A stretch of 42,046 bases of DNA from an uncultured Bacteroidia bacterium. Lineage in GTDB: Bacteria > Bacteroidota > Bacteroidia > Bacteroidales > Prolixibacteraceae. Of the stretch, positions 25,296-34,433 are shown one piece after another. A model generated the notes under the pieces. It worked only from the letters and a program-made list of their open reading frames with translations. It was not told the origin of the DNA and made no database searches. Every line of letters begins with the position of its first letter. The stretch's first letter is position 1. The position numbers and the translations under genes were made by a program. Where the stretch lies: contig CAINVV010000270.1 in NCBI GenBank assembly GCA_903854235.1, positions 1-42,046 on the forward strand, given 5' to 3'.

Positions 25296-25892
25296 ATGCC
25301 AAAATATCCCCTTATTCAGTTCTTTTGCCTGGTTCTTTGCCTTGCCTGGTTGAATGCTTGCAAGCACGAACAGACCCCAAAACCGAGGGGGTATTACCGA
25401 ATTGAATTTCCCGTAAAGGCCTATAAACAGTTGAATGGGCCGTTGCCTTACGATTTTCTGATTCCGGTCTATGCAAACGTGACACCAGACCTCCTGAATC
25501 CGGATCAGAAGGAGTGGATTACCATAGAAATACCACGAAATCACGCCCAAATACACATCAGTTACAAGAAGATCGACCACAACCTCCCTCAACTCATTGA
25601 AGAATCCAGGAGCCTTGTCTACAAGCACGAACAAAAGGCCAGTTCGATAGACGAACAAATTTTCATTCACCCTTCCAGTAGGATGTATGGAATGCTGTAC
25701 ACGCTGAAGGGAAATGCTGCCTCTCCGATGCAGTTTTACCTGACCGACAGCGTCAGCCATTTTATTCGGGCCGCCCTTTATATCAAAGAGATACCCAATT
25801 ACGACAGTCTCCGTCCAGTGATTAAATTTCTGTCGGAAGATGTCATGAAGATGATGGAATCCACCGAATGGAAAGAACAGCATGGCCGTTAA
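25296..25892 (+). CDS. gldD: Gliding motility lipoprotein GldD
   Basis: The 198-residue product has a lipoprotein signal with lipobox LNAC and the lipidated Cys at residue 22. It is followed by PKPRGYYRIEFP, a hallmark of GldD, and a conserved body with SSRMYGMLYTLKGNAASP. GldD is essential for gliding or type IX secretion in species where tested; in non-gliding Bacteroidota the role is unclear. It follows gldE closely and overlaps the phosphopantetheinyl transferase gene by 11 bases. Confidence 0.92.
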   Translation: MPKYPLIQFFCLVLCLAWLNACKHEQTPKPRGYYRIEFPVKAYKQLNGPLPYDFLIPVYANVTPDLLNPDQKEWITIEIPRNHAQIHISYKKIDHNLPQLIEESRSLVYKHEQKASSIDEQIFIHPSSRMYGMLYTLKGNAASPMQFYLTDSVSHFIRAALYIKEIPNYDSLRPVIKFLSEDVMKMMESTEWKEQHGR

Positions 25893-26526
25893 GCTGATAG
25901 ACCAATTGAACCCCGGGTTGCTTGGATTCTGGGAAATCGAAGAGACAACAGAGCAACTACTTGATCTGCTTCGGCCAGACAGGGAGGAGCTCCTTCCCTT
26001 TTATAGCTTTAGAAATGAATCCAGAAAAAGGGAGTGGTTGTCCGTCAGGTTGTTACTGAAACAGATGACAGGCAGCAATTCGGGTATTCAATATGACCCT
26101 GCCGGGAAACCTCTACTCACTGGAATATCTGGTCAAATCTCTATCTCACACTCGACGGGTTGTGTGGCTATTTATTATCACCCAACTGAACAAACAGGTA
26201 TTGATATTGAATGCATATCGAGAAACATTGCGAGGGTAGCGCCAAAATTTCTTGCAGGTCCGGAAATAGAGGATAGTACAAGGAATGGACTGCTCTCTAA
26301 CAAGGAGCTGATGTTGCGTTGGTGTGCGAAGGAGGCAGTATTTAAAATGATCCCCTATTCCGAAATCGATTTTGCCAAACAGATTTTGTGCAGTGCCTCC
26401 CCTTTTCTTGACGACCAGGGGGCTTTTTCTGCCACTTTTTCCATCAAGGGAACGAGTACCCAGATTCCACTTGCTTATCGTCTCCTTGGAGAGATTTTAA
26501 TGGTTTGGGGCACTTTCCCGATTTAA
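25882..26526 (+). CDS. 4'-phosphopantetheinyl transferase superfamily protein (Sfp type)
   Basis: The 214-residue product has the Sfp-type motifs ISISHSTGCVAI, TGIDIE (metal-binding acid residues) and RWCAKEAVFK. It transfers phosphopantetheine from CoA to a carrier protein. No carrier protein gene is in the window, so its target is unknown. The start overlaps the end of gldD by 11 bases, showing tight coupling with the gld genes, an arrangement known in Bacteroidota. Confidence 0.9.
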   Translation: MAVKLIDQLNPGLLGFWEIEETTEQLLDLLRPDREELLPFYSFRNESRKREWLSVRLLLKQMTGSNSGIQYDPAGKPLLTGISGQISISHSTGCVAIYYHPTEQTGIDIECISRNIARVAPKFLAGPEIEDSTRNGLLSNKELMLRWCAKEAVFKMIPYSEIDFAKQILCSASPFLDDQGAFSATFSIKGTSTQIPLAYRLLGEILMVWGTFPI

Positions 26527-26647
26527 CACCGGATGCTACCGGATCAAAAGGCATAAGGATGCAGAAATTACGATTTTTCGCATCTTGAGACAATAAAAAC
26601 AGGATTTTGGAATAAATGGCAGTGACTGAACCAAACGGTCGGCAAGT

Positions 26648-27259
26648 CTATTTAACCTGAATGTCAAACATACACAATTCACCGATGAAGCCTTCCAGGC
26701 GATCTCCGATGGCGACCGGACCTACTCCAGCGGGTGTTCCGGTATAAATGAGGTCCCCAATTTTAAGTGTGACATATTTTGAAACATGTTCGATGATGGT
26801 GTCGAAAGGAAAAATCATCAGGTGAGAATCACCGGATTGCACGACTTCACCATTCCTCCGTAGGGAAAACGGGATATTCCCAAGATTGCCCAGCTCACAC
26901 TTTGGCAGAAATTTACCCAGCACTGCCGAGGAATCAAACGCCTTGGCCTTCTCCCAGGGAAGCCCCTTTTCGATTAGCTGTCGCTGAAGGTCGCGGGCAG
27001 TAAAATCAATTCCCAATCCAATTTCCTCGTAATAACGGGGTGCAAACTTGGCCTCGATATTTTTGCCTAGTTTGCTGATCTTGATGACCAATTCAATTTC
27101 GTGGTGAATCTCGTTGGAAAAACCTGGCAGGAAAAAAGGTTTATTGTCCTTTAACAGCGCAGAATCGGGCTTCATGAAAAATACAGGTTCCGTGGGAACA
27201 TCGTGTTTAAGCTCCTGGGCATGTTTGACGTAGTTTCGGCCGATGCAGATAATTTTCAT
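26648..27259 (-). CDS. Fumarylacetoacetate hydrolase (FAH) family protein
   Basis: The 203-residue product is a short FAH fold: MKIICIGRNYVKHAQEL at the start, metal-ligand Glu residues in EIHHEIELVIKIS, Asp in GIDFTARDLQ, and YTGTPAGVGPVAIGD near the end. The family includes acylpyruvate hydrolases, oxaloacetate tautomerase or decarboxylase and hydratases; the substrate cannot be told from sequence. It is probably a single gene or the last of a run with the exonuclease upstream (72-base gap). Confidence 0.88.
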   Translation of the reverse strand: MKIICIGRNYVKHAQELKHDVPTEPVFFMKPDSALLKDNKPFFLPGFSNEIHHEIELVIKISKLGKNIEAKFAPRYYEEIGLGIDFTARDLQRQLIEKGLPWEKAKAFDSSAVLGKFLPKCELGNLGNIPFSLRRNGEVVQSGDSHLMIFPFDTIIEHVSKYVTLKIGDLIYTGTPAGVGPVAIGDRLEGFIGELCMFDIQVK

Positions 27260-27330
27260 ACTGATATGATGTTAATTTGTTCCTTTGCGAAAAAGTACTT
27301 CGAGTACCTGGAATACGCTATGTACTATTT

Positions 27331-28140
27331 TTATATTTTCCTGTTCAAAGACCTCAGTTTGATGGCCGTTAGAACTTTCTTGGTGTAGAGGGGGAACTCC
27401 CCGTTCATCATCCAATTGTAGTAGGAAGGCTCCTCTGCGAGAACTTTTTCTACCGGTTTTCCCTTGTGCTTGCCAAAATTGATCACCTCAACACCCTGTT
27501 CGTCGTATACAATACGACCGGCATAATCGACGTTCCTGTCGAAGGAAGAAAAGGACGAAAGCTGACTGATCTCATTCACGATGGGCACAGAGACCTTGCC
27601 TCCCTCTTCGAAGGTGGCACCTTCATATCGTTCGAGCTGGGCCTTCAACACCTCATAGGTAGCTTTGGTGTCGATCATCGCACTGTGGGCATTTTCGAGC
27701 TCCTTCTGCAGGTAAAATTTATAGGCTGCGGCGAGTGTGCGCTTCTCCATTCGGTGGAAAATGGTTTGTACATCGACGAATTTTCTTCTTTTCAGGTCCA
27801 AGTCGACATCGGCACGCAAAAATTCCTCCGTCAGGAGTGGAATGTCGAACCTGTTTGAATTGAAACCGGCCAGATCGCAACCTTCTATAAATCGGGCCAG
27901 GTTTTTGGCTTCCGTTTTGAAAAGTGGTGCATCCTTTACATCCTCGTCTGAGATGCCATGAATGGCTGTCGACTGTGGAGGAATCGGGATACCCGGATTA
28001 ATCAGCATCAGTTTTTCTTCCTCTCTACCGTCTGGATGGATTTTCAAAAAGGCAATTTCCACAATCCGGTCCGTCACTACGTTGATCCCTGTCGTCTCCA
28101 GATCCAGAAATACCAACGGATTCTTTAAGTTTAACTTCAT
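27331..28140 (-). CDS. DEDDh 3'-5' exonuclease with ExoX-like C-terminal extension
   Basis: The 269-residue product has the DnaQ-like exonuclease fold: FLDLETTG (first Asp and Glu), AGFNSNRFDIPLL (second Asp), HSAMIDTKATYEVL (His and third Asp). A C-terminal part at about 215-260, with FGKHKGKPVEKVL, resembles the extension seen in ExoX-type nucleases. It is likely a proofreading or repair nuclease rather than the polymerase epsilon subunit. The first ATG (28140) starts MKLNLKNPL. It follows dnaN after a hairpin terminator. Confidence 0.9.
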   Translation of the reverse strand: MKLNLKNPLVFLDLETTGINVVTDRIVEIAFLKIHPDGREEEKLMLINPGIPIPPQSTAIHGISDEDVKDAPLFKTEAKNLARFIEGCDLAGFNSNRFDIPLLTEEFLRADVDLDLKRRKFVDVQTIFHRMEKRTLAAAYKFYLQKELENAHSAMIDTKATYEVLKAQLERYEGATFEEGGKVSVPIVNEISQLSSFSSFDRNVDYAGRIVYDEQGVEVINFGKHKGKPVEKVLAEEPSYYNWMMNGEFPLYTKKVLTAIKLRSLNRKI

Positions 28141-28160
28141 CAAAGGGGTTTAATTAATGC

Positions 28161-28198
28161 AAAAAAACCCGGCAGGTGTCTTCCGCCAGGTTTTTTTT
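28161..28198 (-). terminator. Terminator of dnaN
   Basis: A GC-rich stem flanked by A and T runs: plus-strand AAAAAAACCCGGC pairs with GCCAGGTTTTTTTT, with a G-T pair. It sits between the dnaN stop and the exonuclease start. Confidence 0.75.
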
Positions 28199-28212
28199 GA
28201 ACTATTTTCTAA

Positions 28213-29340
28213 TTAGGCATTGATCATCATGGGCATCAGGAGCATCAGCACATCCTCCTGATCAAACTCCTGCTCGGCAGGCAACAATAAACCAGCCCTG
28301 GAGGGATCGGAAAGCATCATTTTCACGTCTGAAGAGGTGAGATTAGCTAAAATCTCAATCAGAAACGTTGATTTGAAACCGATCTCCATCTCTTGACCAT
28401 CGTAGTCACATTTGATTCGCTCGACCGCCGAAATGGCAAAATCAATGTCTTGTGCGGAAACAATCAGTTCGGAAGCGGTAAGCTTCAGTCTGACAAGGTT
28501 ACTTGCCTGGTTGGCAAAAACCGATACGCGTCGAAGGGTATTGTAAAATTCCACCCTATCAATCAGCAATTTGTTCGGATTATTCACCGGGATCACCGAA
28601 TTATAGGCAGGGTATCTTCCTTCTACCAACCGGCAGACCATTCTGAATCCAGTCAACTGAAAGATGGCGTTCTTTTCGTCAAATTCGAGAACAACATCAA
28701 AATCTTCCCTGGGTAGCAGATTTTTCAATAGGGAGGCGGGTTTTTTTGGAAGGATAAACGAGGCTTCATTTTCAGCCTTGGCATCTGAACGTTTGTAACG
28801 AACGAGCTTGTGGGCATCGGAAGCGACGAAGGTCATCTCTACGGGAGAAACTTCTATGTTGATTCCATTCATCACTGGACGAAGTTCATCATCGGCCGTA
28901 GCAAACAAGGTTTTGTTAATGCCATTCAGCATTACATCGTGAGGTACACGGATGGAATGGTGCGTTTCATTCAGGGTAGGCTGATTCGGAAACTCCTCTC
29001 CATTTTGACCCGGTATGGCAAATTTTCCGTTGGCAGAGAGGATGCTCATGCCCATAGTATCGGCGTCCAGGTTGAAGGAAAGTGGCTGTTCTGGAAATTC
29101 CTTTAGGGTATCCAGCAGAATTTTTGCTGGCAACGCAACCAAACCATCATCTTCTGAATGATCCAGTTCCATGGTGGTGATAAGGGTAGTCTCCAAATCC
29201 GAGGCCGTTACTGAAAGCGTTTTACCTTCCAGCCTGAACAGAAAATTATCCAAAATAGGCAGGGTATTCTTGCTGCTTATTACCCGGCTGATGGCATTGA
29301 GATGCTTCAGCAATTCGGTACTTGAAACGACAAATTTCAT
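28213..29340 (-). CDS. dnaN: DNA polymerase III beta sliding clamp
   Basis: The 375-residue product has the three repeated clamp domains and typical sequences such as LPILDNFLF near the start, VALPAKILLDTLKEFP and the C-terminus LLMPMM. It encircles DNA and tethers polymerases. Its length is normal. It is not next to dnaA or recF, as is common in Bacteroidota. Confidence 0.97.
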   Translation of the reverse strand: MKFVVSSTELLKHLNAISRVISSKNTLPILDNFLFRLEGKTLSVTASDLETTLITTMELDHSEDDGLVALPAKILLDTLKEFPEQPLSFNLDADTMGMSILSANGKFAIPGQNGEEFPNQPTLNETHHSIRVPHDVMLNGINKTLFATADDELRPVMNGINIEVSPVEMTFVASDAHKLVRYKRSDAKAENEASFILPKKPASLLKNLLPREDFDVVLEFDEKNAIFQLTGFRMVCRLVEGRYPAYNSVIPVNNPNKLLIDRVEFYNTLRRVSVFANQASNLVRLKLTASELIVSAQDIDFAISAVERIKCDYDGQEMEIGFKSTFLIEILANLTSSDVKMMLSDPSRAGLLLPAEQEFDQEDVLMLLMPMMINA

Positions 29341-29371
29341 TTGATATGGTTAATTAATTTATGAAATACAC

Positions 29372-29379
29372 CAAATTTA
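29372..29379 (-). promoter_or_regulatory. -7 element of dnaN promoter
   Basis: On the minus strand this reads TAAATTTG, an exact TAnnTTTG match 31 bases before the dnaN start. No -33 partner at proper spacing. Confidence 0.45.
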
Positions 29380-29492
29380 TTCATGTTAGATCGAGGTAAT
29401 GCCGACTTTTTGTCCTGACTACCGAATCAACTCACAAAGCTACGAATATACAAACAATCACACGCTTTTTGTCCGCGAAAAACATTTTTTTC

Positions 29493-31931
29493 TCAATGTT
29501 TCTCACTTTTAGGTATTCGCTTTTCATTCAATTGTCTTCTTCTCCAGGTAAACAATCCTCCGCCAATCAGAATGAGCGCCAATGGAAGAAGCAGGTTCAG
29601 CCATTTATAAAAGCCTTCCTGTCCACTCATTTTAACCTTGTCTAACAGTCTCAACTGCCAGGATTTTCCTCTTAGCGCTATCAGGGAGGCATCATCACAG
29701 AAGTATTGTACCAGGTTGAAAAAGAAATCCCGGTTTCCAAAGGTAATTTTGGAGACCCTGTCGTAACCGAGCGGAGCCAGCTTCGGCTCCTTGGCTACCC
29801 TGTTGACCTTGTTGGAAAGAAGTCCACCATCCGAGAAAACAGCCATTTGCGTAGGCACACTCGTAGAAATCAACTGGTATCCAGCTGGGAAACCTGTTTG
29901 TTCCACCATCCTGTTTTTGAATACCGAGGAGAATTTTCCCTCGAGCAGAATTCCTGTAATCAGGCTGGATTTGTTGAAAAAACTTCTTGACGGAACGGCA
30001 TCTATCATCCGGAGGCTGACCAAAAGCGGTGCCTGATTTTTTCGTGAAAAAGGAGAAGAGGCGAGTAATATACGCTTTTTGATTTCCGGGTTCTCCCCTA
30101 CCGTATCCATGGAGCTTACAAATTCGGCGCTAACCGGATTGACATTTTTACTTACCGGATGAGATTGTAAAGGATGAAGAAGGGGTGAAAAATACCAGGG
30201 AGCCAGTGAATAGTTTGGTGTTGTACCCACCGGAGCCGTGTTCACCCTAATCTGCAAACATTCTGCGTCCTGAATCAAGTCGTTATTCAGCCGAACGCCA
30301 TGATGATAAAGCAGATCACCTAAATTGAGATCTACAGGCAGTGCCAGGGTCGTCATTCCTTCCGAAAGACTGTCGAGGCTCACCTTGACAGGATCGACCA
30401 GCCAGATCAACTTGCCTCCCTTCATCAGGTATTGATCCAAAATGAGTTTGTCTCGCTCCGGAAATTTCATTTGGGGATTGGCAACTATCACCACCCTGAT
30501 GCTGGAAATCTGAGAAATAAGCTGGTCACATTTGACCCTTGATACCACGAAATTCGTTGACAAGGCCGAAGAAAAATCGGCTACCTGCAAGGAGTCTGCC
30601 TCCTGATGTCCTTCCAGAAAGGCTACCTGGAATGGCTGCTCTTTGGTCAGGGTATGAATGGCGTTTACCAGCTCAAACTCCAGCATCTCGATGGACCTGT
30701 TAAGATTCTCCTCGGCAGGTTGTGCCGGGTCGTTTTTCAGCACATTTAACACGATGGATTTCGCCTTGTAATGAAGCACTACCGAAGGAAAGACCAACTT
30801 CGTGGTAACGCCCTGTTCTGTTTTAATTCTCAAATCAGTAGGTACGATCCCATGCTGAAATAGCTGGTCAAAATAGGCTTTTAAATCCTTGGCAGGAACC
30901 TCTTTGTAGGGATCTATTTTTCGGATGTAGATTGATTTTTTACCATATTGCTGAAGATCTGTCAACTTCTCCACCATGGCAGTTCTTAACCTTCGAAACC
31001 CTGGAGGCAGGTCGCCTTCCAGGTAAACATCTGCCATCAGGGGTTGGTCGATGGATTCCAGTACCCTGACAGTGGAAGGGGAGAGCGAATATCTTTTCTC
31101 TGAGGTAAAATCAATACGAAACAGTCGCAGGTTGCCACACCCTGCCAGAAAAATAAATAATACCAGAAAGGGAATCATTTTTTTTCGTCGCTCAACAACC
31201 AGTGTCCTTTTCCAATTTAAGGAGACTTGCGTCAGTATCAAAAACAGGAAGGTCACCGTCAGGAAATAGAAGAGATCCCTGCTGTCGATCAATCCCCGGC
31301 TGATGGATTCGTAATGAGAGGAAATTCCCAAAGAGAGCAGCAATGTGGACCAGGTGCCGGATAACGTCAGATCGGCAAGCAATTCAAATCCAGAAAAGAG
31401 GAAAAAAGAGAGCAGGACTGATCCAACAAAGGCTACTATCTGATTCTCGGAAAGAGAAGAGGTAAAAAGACCCACAGCAAGAAAAATGAGCGCCAGGAAG
31501 AGCAGTCCCAGATAGCTGCCAATGGTAGCTGCCACATCCATCACCCCTACCGGATTCCCAAGCTGGTAAACCGAGTAGAAATAGACCAAAGACAATACCA
31601 GGGTCATCAGAACCACAAAAAAGGCAGCCAGCATTTTAGCCGTTATGAGACGAAATAACGACAGGGGTCTGGTGAAGAGAAGTTCCATCGTTCCACTTCG
31701 GATCTCTTCAGAAAAGAGACGCATGGTAATGGCAGGAATGAGAAAGAGGTATAACCACGGAGCCAGGTCAAAGAAGGCAGACAGCGAGGCATATCCTCCT
31801 GTCAGTATGTTCATGTTACCGTCAAAGAACCAAAGGAACAACGCCGAAATCAAGGCAAAAACAGTCAGGATCATATAGGCAATCAAGGATCCAAAAAACT
31901 GCAACAACTCCTTTTTTATTAAACTTAGCAT
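29493..31931 (-). CDS. GldF-GldG fusion: ABC-2 permease joined to Gldg-type domain
   Basis: The single frame of 812 residues holds an ABC-2 type permease with about six membrane helices (about 1-245, with FSEEIRSGTMELLFTRP and SLSENQIVAF) and then a GldG-like part (from about 252), which opens with another hydrophobic helix, then RIDFTSEKRYSLSP and a long soluble region ending in a membrane helix (about 775-800). In gliding bacteria GldF and GldG are separate proteins working with the ATPase GldA. An internal ATG at 31178 starts the GldG-like half and would give a signal-like sequence with LAGC. The frame is continuous, so this is not a sequencing break. No ATPase gene is in the window. Confidence 0.85.
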   Translation of the reverse strand: MLSLIKKELLQFFGSLIAYMILTVFALISALFLWFFDGNMNILTGGYASLSAFFDLAPWLYLFLIPAITMRLFSEEIRSGTMELLFTRPLSLFRLITAKMLAAFFVVLMTLVLSLVYFYSVYQLGNPVGVMDVAATIGSYLGLLFLALIFLAVGLFTSSLSENQIVAFVGSVLLSFFLFSGFELLADLTLSGTWSTLLLSLGISSHYESISRGLIDSRDLFYFLTVTFLFLILTQVSLNWKRTLVVERRKKMIPFLVLFIFLAGCGNLRLFRIDFTSEKRYSLSPSTVRVLESIDQPLMADVYLEGDLPPGFRRLRTAMVEKLTDLQQYGKKSIYIRKIDPYKEVPAKDLKAYFDQLFQHGIVPTDLRIKTEQGVTTKLVFPSVVLHYKAKSIVLNVLKNDPAQPAEENLNRSIEMLEFELVNAIHTLTKEQPFQVAFLEGHQEADSLQVADFSSALSTNFVVSRVKCDQLISQISSIRVVIVANPQMKFPERDKLILDQYLMKGGKLIWLVDPVKVSLDSLSEGMTTLALPVDLNLGDLLYHHGVRLNNDLIQDAECLQIRVNTAPVGTTPNYSLAPWYFSPLLHPLQSHPVSKNVNPVSAEFVSSMDTVGENPEIKKRILLASSPFSRKNQAPLLVSLRMIDAVPSRSFFNKSSLITGILLEGKFSSVFKNRMVEQTGFPAGYQLISTSVPTQMAVFSDGGLLSNKVNRVAKEPKLAPLGYDRVSKITFGNRDFFFNLVQYFCDDASLIALRGKSWQLRLLDKVKMSGQEGFYKWLNLLLPLALILIGGGLFTWRRRQLNEKRIPKSEKH

Positions 31932-32027
31932 GGTATCGGAATGTAAACTTTTAGCTTTTGACAAATGGGTTTATTGTATTAATTAAATGGTAACCACTAT
32001 GCTCATTTTTTGGTTTATAGTCAAATG

Positions 32028-33158
32028 TTAATGGTTTTTAAGCAAGGCAACCATCTCCCCTGCAGCCCTGTCGGCACATCCTGGAGGGCCGAGTTTAGCC
32101 AGCATCAAACTGTAATTTTGAAGCATCTCCTCCCGGTAGGAGCCATCCTCCAATATTCTCTTCAATTCCTCTGCAATGGATTTTGGTTTACAGTTTTCCT
32201 GAAAAAACTCCTTGACAATCTCCTTGTTCATCACCAGATTCACCAGTGAAATCCATTGAATCTTTAGAAATATTTTCCTCAACAGGGAGGTAAACCGGCC
32301 CAATTCAATGATGTAACAAACAACCTGTGGAACATTGATTACTGCTGTTTCAAGCGTGGCAGTTCCGGATGCGACCACCGCCCCCCTGGACTGTTGCAAC
32401 AACTCATAGGTCTTGCCAAAAAGGATAGGAATCTTTTGACCGGGCATATTCTCCTCATACAAGTGTATGGAGAGTGAAGGTGCCCCGGCAATTACAAACT
32501 GATATTCCGGGAAAAGCGCTGCCACTTTGGTAAGCGTGGGTAAAATCAGCTTGATCTCCTGCCTTCTGCTTCCTGCAAGCAAGGCTACTATAGGACTGTC
32601 ACTCAAACCATTTTCCACAACAAAGGAATGAAAAGTCTGTTCTTTGTTGGGGCGCACGGCAAGCTCATCTACCGTGGGGTTTCCCACATACCTGATTTTA
32701 TAATCGTGTTTGTCGTAAAAATCCTTCTCAAACGGGAAGATGGTAAAAAGCTCGTCCACCCAATTTTTTACCCATTTCACCCGACCAGGCTTCCAGGCCC
32801 ATATCTTTGGCGAAATGTAGTAGAACGTTTTGATTCCGTGTTCCTTGGCAAACTTAGCCATTCGCAGGTTAAACCCCGGATAATCGACGAGTATCAAGAC
32901 ATCCGGATTAAATTTTAGCAGTTCCTCCTGTGCTAGTTTGAAATTTTTCCTGATTTGCCCCAGATTCATCAATACCGTGAAAAAGCCCATAAAAGCCATC
33001 TCCTTATAATGTTTCAACAAGGTTCCACCCTGTTCGAGCATCAGCTCTCCACCAAAGAAACAGAAGGACGCTTCCGGATCTTTGTCCTTTAGACCCCTCA
33101 TCAGGTGCGAGGCGTGCAGATCACCGGATGCTTCTCCTGCAATAATAAAATATCTCAT
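32028..33158 (-). CDS. lpxB: Lipid-A-disaccharide synthase
   Basis: The 376-residue product has the GT19 hallmarks AGEASGDLHASHLM at the start, FYISPKIWAWKPGR, LLAGSRRQEI and a C-terminal glycosyltransferase fold with GTATLETA. It joins UDP-diacylglucosamine and lipid X in the lipid A pathway at the inner membrane. The gene is the third of a probable surE-membrane protein-lpxB operon. Confidence 0.97.
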   Translation of the reverse strand: MRYFIIAGEASGDLHASHLMRGLKDKDPEASFCFFGGELMLEQGGTLLKHYKEMAFMGFFTVLMNLGQIRKNFKLAQEELLKFNPDVLILVDYPGFNLRMAKFAKEHGIKTFYYISPKIWAWKPGRVKWVKNWVDELFTIFPFEKDFYDKHDYKIRYVGNPTVDELAVRPNKEQTFHSFVVENGLSDSPIVALLAGSRRQEIKLILPTLTKVAALFPEYQFVIAGAPSLSIHLYEENMPGQKIPILFGKTYELLQQSRGAVVASGTATLETAVINVPQVVCYIIELGRFTSLLRKIFLKIQWISLVNLVMNKEIVKEFFQENCKPKSIAEELKRILEDGSYREEMLQNYSLMLAKLGPPGCADRAAGEMVALLKNH

Positions 33159-33190
33159 TTCTCTGGGTATTTCGTTGAATTGGAGTTAAT

Positions 33191-33502
33191 TTAAATGGTG
33201 ACTTTCAGCACAAAGAGTAAAATCACAAAAAGAATCGTGATGCCAATCACCCCCCTACCGGCTTTAAACCGAGTGGTTCTGACAAAAAACAAGAACGGAA
33301 ACAGATTGGAACAGACCGCCAGACTGACCACATGAACCAAATTGTTGCTTTGCATCAAAAAATTGACATAGTGGTCAAGGGTTATATCCTTGAATCGAAG
33401 AAGAAAATAGAGCAGGAAGAATAGGGCAGGCAAACCTATCCCCAGTAAAAATCCAAGCCAAAAATTGTCACGCAGAACGGGTTGGGTGTGGGAATTGCGC
33501 AT
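33191..33502 (-). CDS. Small membrane protein between surE and lpxB
   Basis: The 103-residue product has three predicted membrane helices (about 15-34, 52-72 and 84-102). I do not recognise a named family, though a protein of this kind at this position is common in Bacteroidota. Gaps of 14 and 32 bases to surE and lpxB point to one operon. It may assist lipid A synthesis, but that is only context. Confidence 0.75.
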   Translation of the reverse strand: MRNSHTQPVLRDNFWLGFLLGIGLPALFFLLYFLLRFKDITLDHYVNFLMQSNNLVHVVSLAVCSNLFPFLFFVRTTRFKAGRGVIGITILFVILLFVLKVTI

Positions 33503-33516
33503 GATTTACAATTTTT

Positions 33517-34278
33517 TCAGAATTTCCACTTCTGCATAAAATGAAAAGCCGTGTAAGCGGTCAGGTCTGTGGTAATAGGCACCACTGAAACGAAGCCATT
33601 GAGCAACGCAAAAGTATCTGTATCGCGCGCTTCATTCTCCGCATCGTTGAAATAACCTGTCATCCAATAGTAGTCGCGACCGTGCGGATCCGTTCTTTTC
33701 TCAAATTCCTCTACCCATTTCCCGCGGGTCTGGCGCGAGAAGTTGATTCCTTTTACTTCCCCTTTGGGAATATTCACGTTCAGACAAACTCCATCGGGAA
33801 GCCCAAATTCAGCTACTTTTTGAAAGATCCGGGCAACCACTTTTTTTGCCTTCGTAAAATCTGCTTCCTGAATGTAATCGTCCAGTGAAAAACCAATGGA
33901 GGGAACTCCGTGAATCGAACCCTCGATGGCAGCTCCCATCGTACCAGAATAAAGAACAGATATAGAAGTATTTGCGCCGTGATTGATTCCGGATATGATA
34001 AAATCAGGCAATCTTGCAAGCAATTTACTGCAGGCAAGTTTGATGCAATCAACGGGGGTACCGGAACAGGAGTAGATCACTAAACCCTCCTCCTCCTGCA
34101 ACTTGTTCACACGCAAGGGTCGCTCGACTGTGATGGCGTGCGACATACCTGAATGAGGGGCGTCGGGCGCCACGACGACCAGATCGCCAAAAAGCCGCAT
34201 TACCTCTATTAATTCGATGAGCCCCTTGGCAAAAACACCGTCATCATTGGAAATCAATATCAATGGCCGTTCTTCCAT
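33517..34278 (-). CDS. surE: 5'-nucleotidase SurE
   Basis: The 253-residue product has ISNDDGVFAKGL at the N-terminus (metal-binding Asp pair), SGTPVDCIKLA and SGINHGANTS, and GVCLNVNIP. SurE is a metal-dependent phosphatase on nucleoside monophosphates, linked to stationary-phase survival. The length is typical. A TATCTTTG element stands 19 bases before its start on the same strand. Confidence 0.96.
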   Translation of the reverse strand: MEERPLILISNDDGVFAKGLIELIEVMRLFGDLVVVAPDAPHSGMSHAITVERPLRVNKLQEEEGLVIYSCSGTPVDCIKLACSKLLARLPDFIISGINHGANTSISVLYSGTMGAAIEGSIHGVPSIGFSLDDYIQEADFTKAKKVVARIFQKVAEFGLPDGVCLNVNIPKGEVKGINFSRQTRGKWVEEFEKRTDPHGRDYYWMTGYFNDAENEARDTDTFALLNGFVSVVPITTDLTAYTAFHFMQKWKF

Positions 34279-34296
34279 ATGCTTTTATATAATTGT

Positions 34297-34304
34297 CAAA
34301 GATA
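34297..34304 (-). promoter_or_regulatory. -7 element of surE promoter
   Basis: On the minus strand this reads TATCTTTG, an exact TAnnTTTG match ahead of surE. No -33 TTG at proper spacing. Confidence 0.45.
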
Positions 34305-34417
34305 ATGGTTCGGTTGGAATTATGAAGTACTTGAAAACAAATGAATAACTGCACTATTTCCATTCAGGCACTCCAATTACTCCAAACTTGCGGTACGGCA
34401 AACTTATTCAAAAATGG

Positions 34418-34425
34418 TACATTTG
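34418..34425 (+). promoter_or_regulatory. -7 element of the glycosyltransferase gene
   Basis: TACATTTG matches TAnnTTTG and ends eight bases before the ATG at 34434, so the leader would be only a few bases. This supports choosing 34434 over upstream starts. Confidence 0.45.
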
Positions 34426-34433
34426 CATCTGAT

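Noticed and set aside
26560-26586. Imperfect hairpin GATGC...GCATC between the transferase and FAH genes
   Set aside because: Stem is short and mismatched, with no T run; not enough for a terminator call.
29479-29500. AT-only hairpin at the end of the gldF-gldG fusion
   Set aside because: AACATT/AATGTT stem is weak and overlaps the coding end, so a terminator is not supported.
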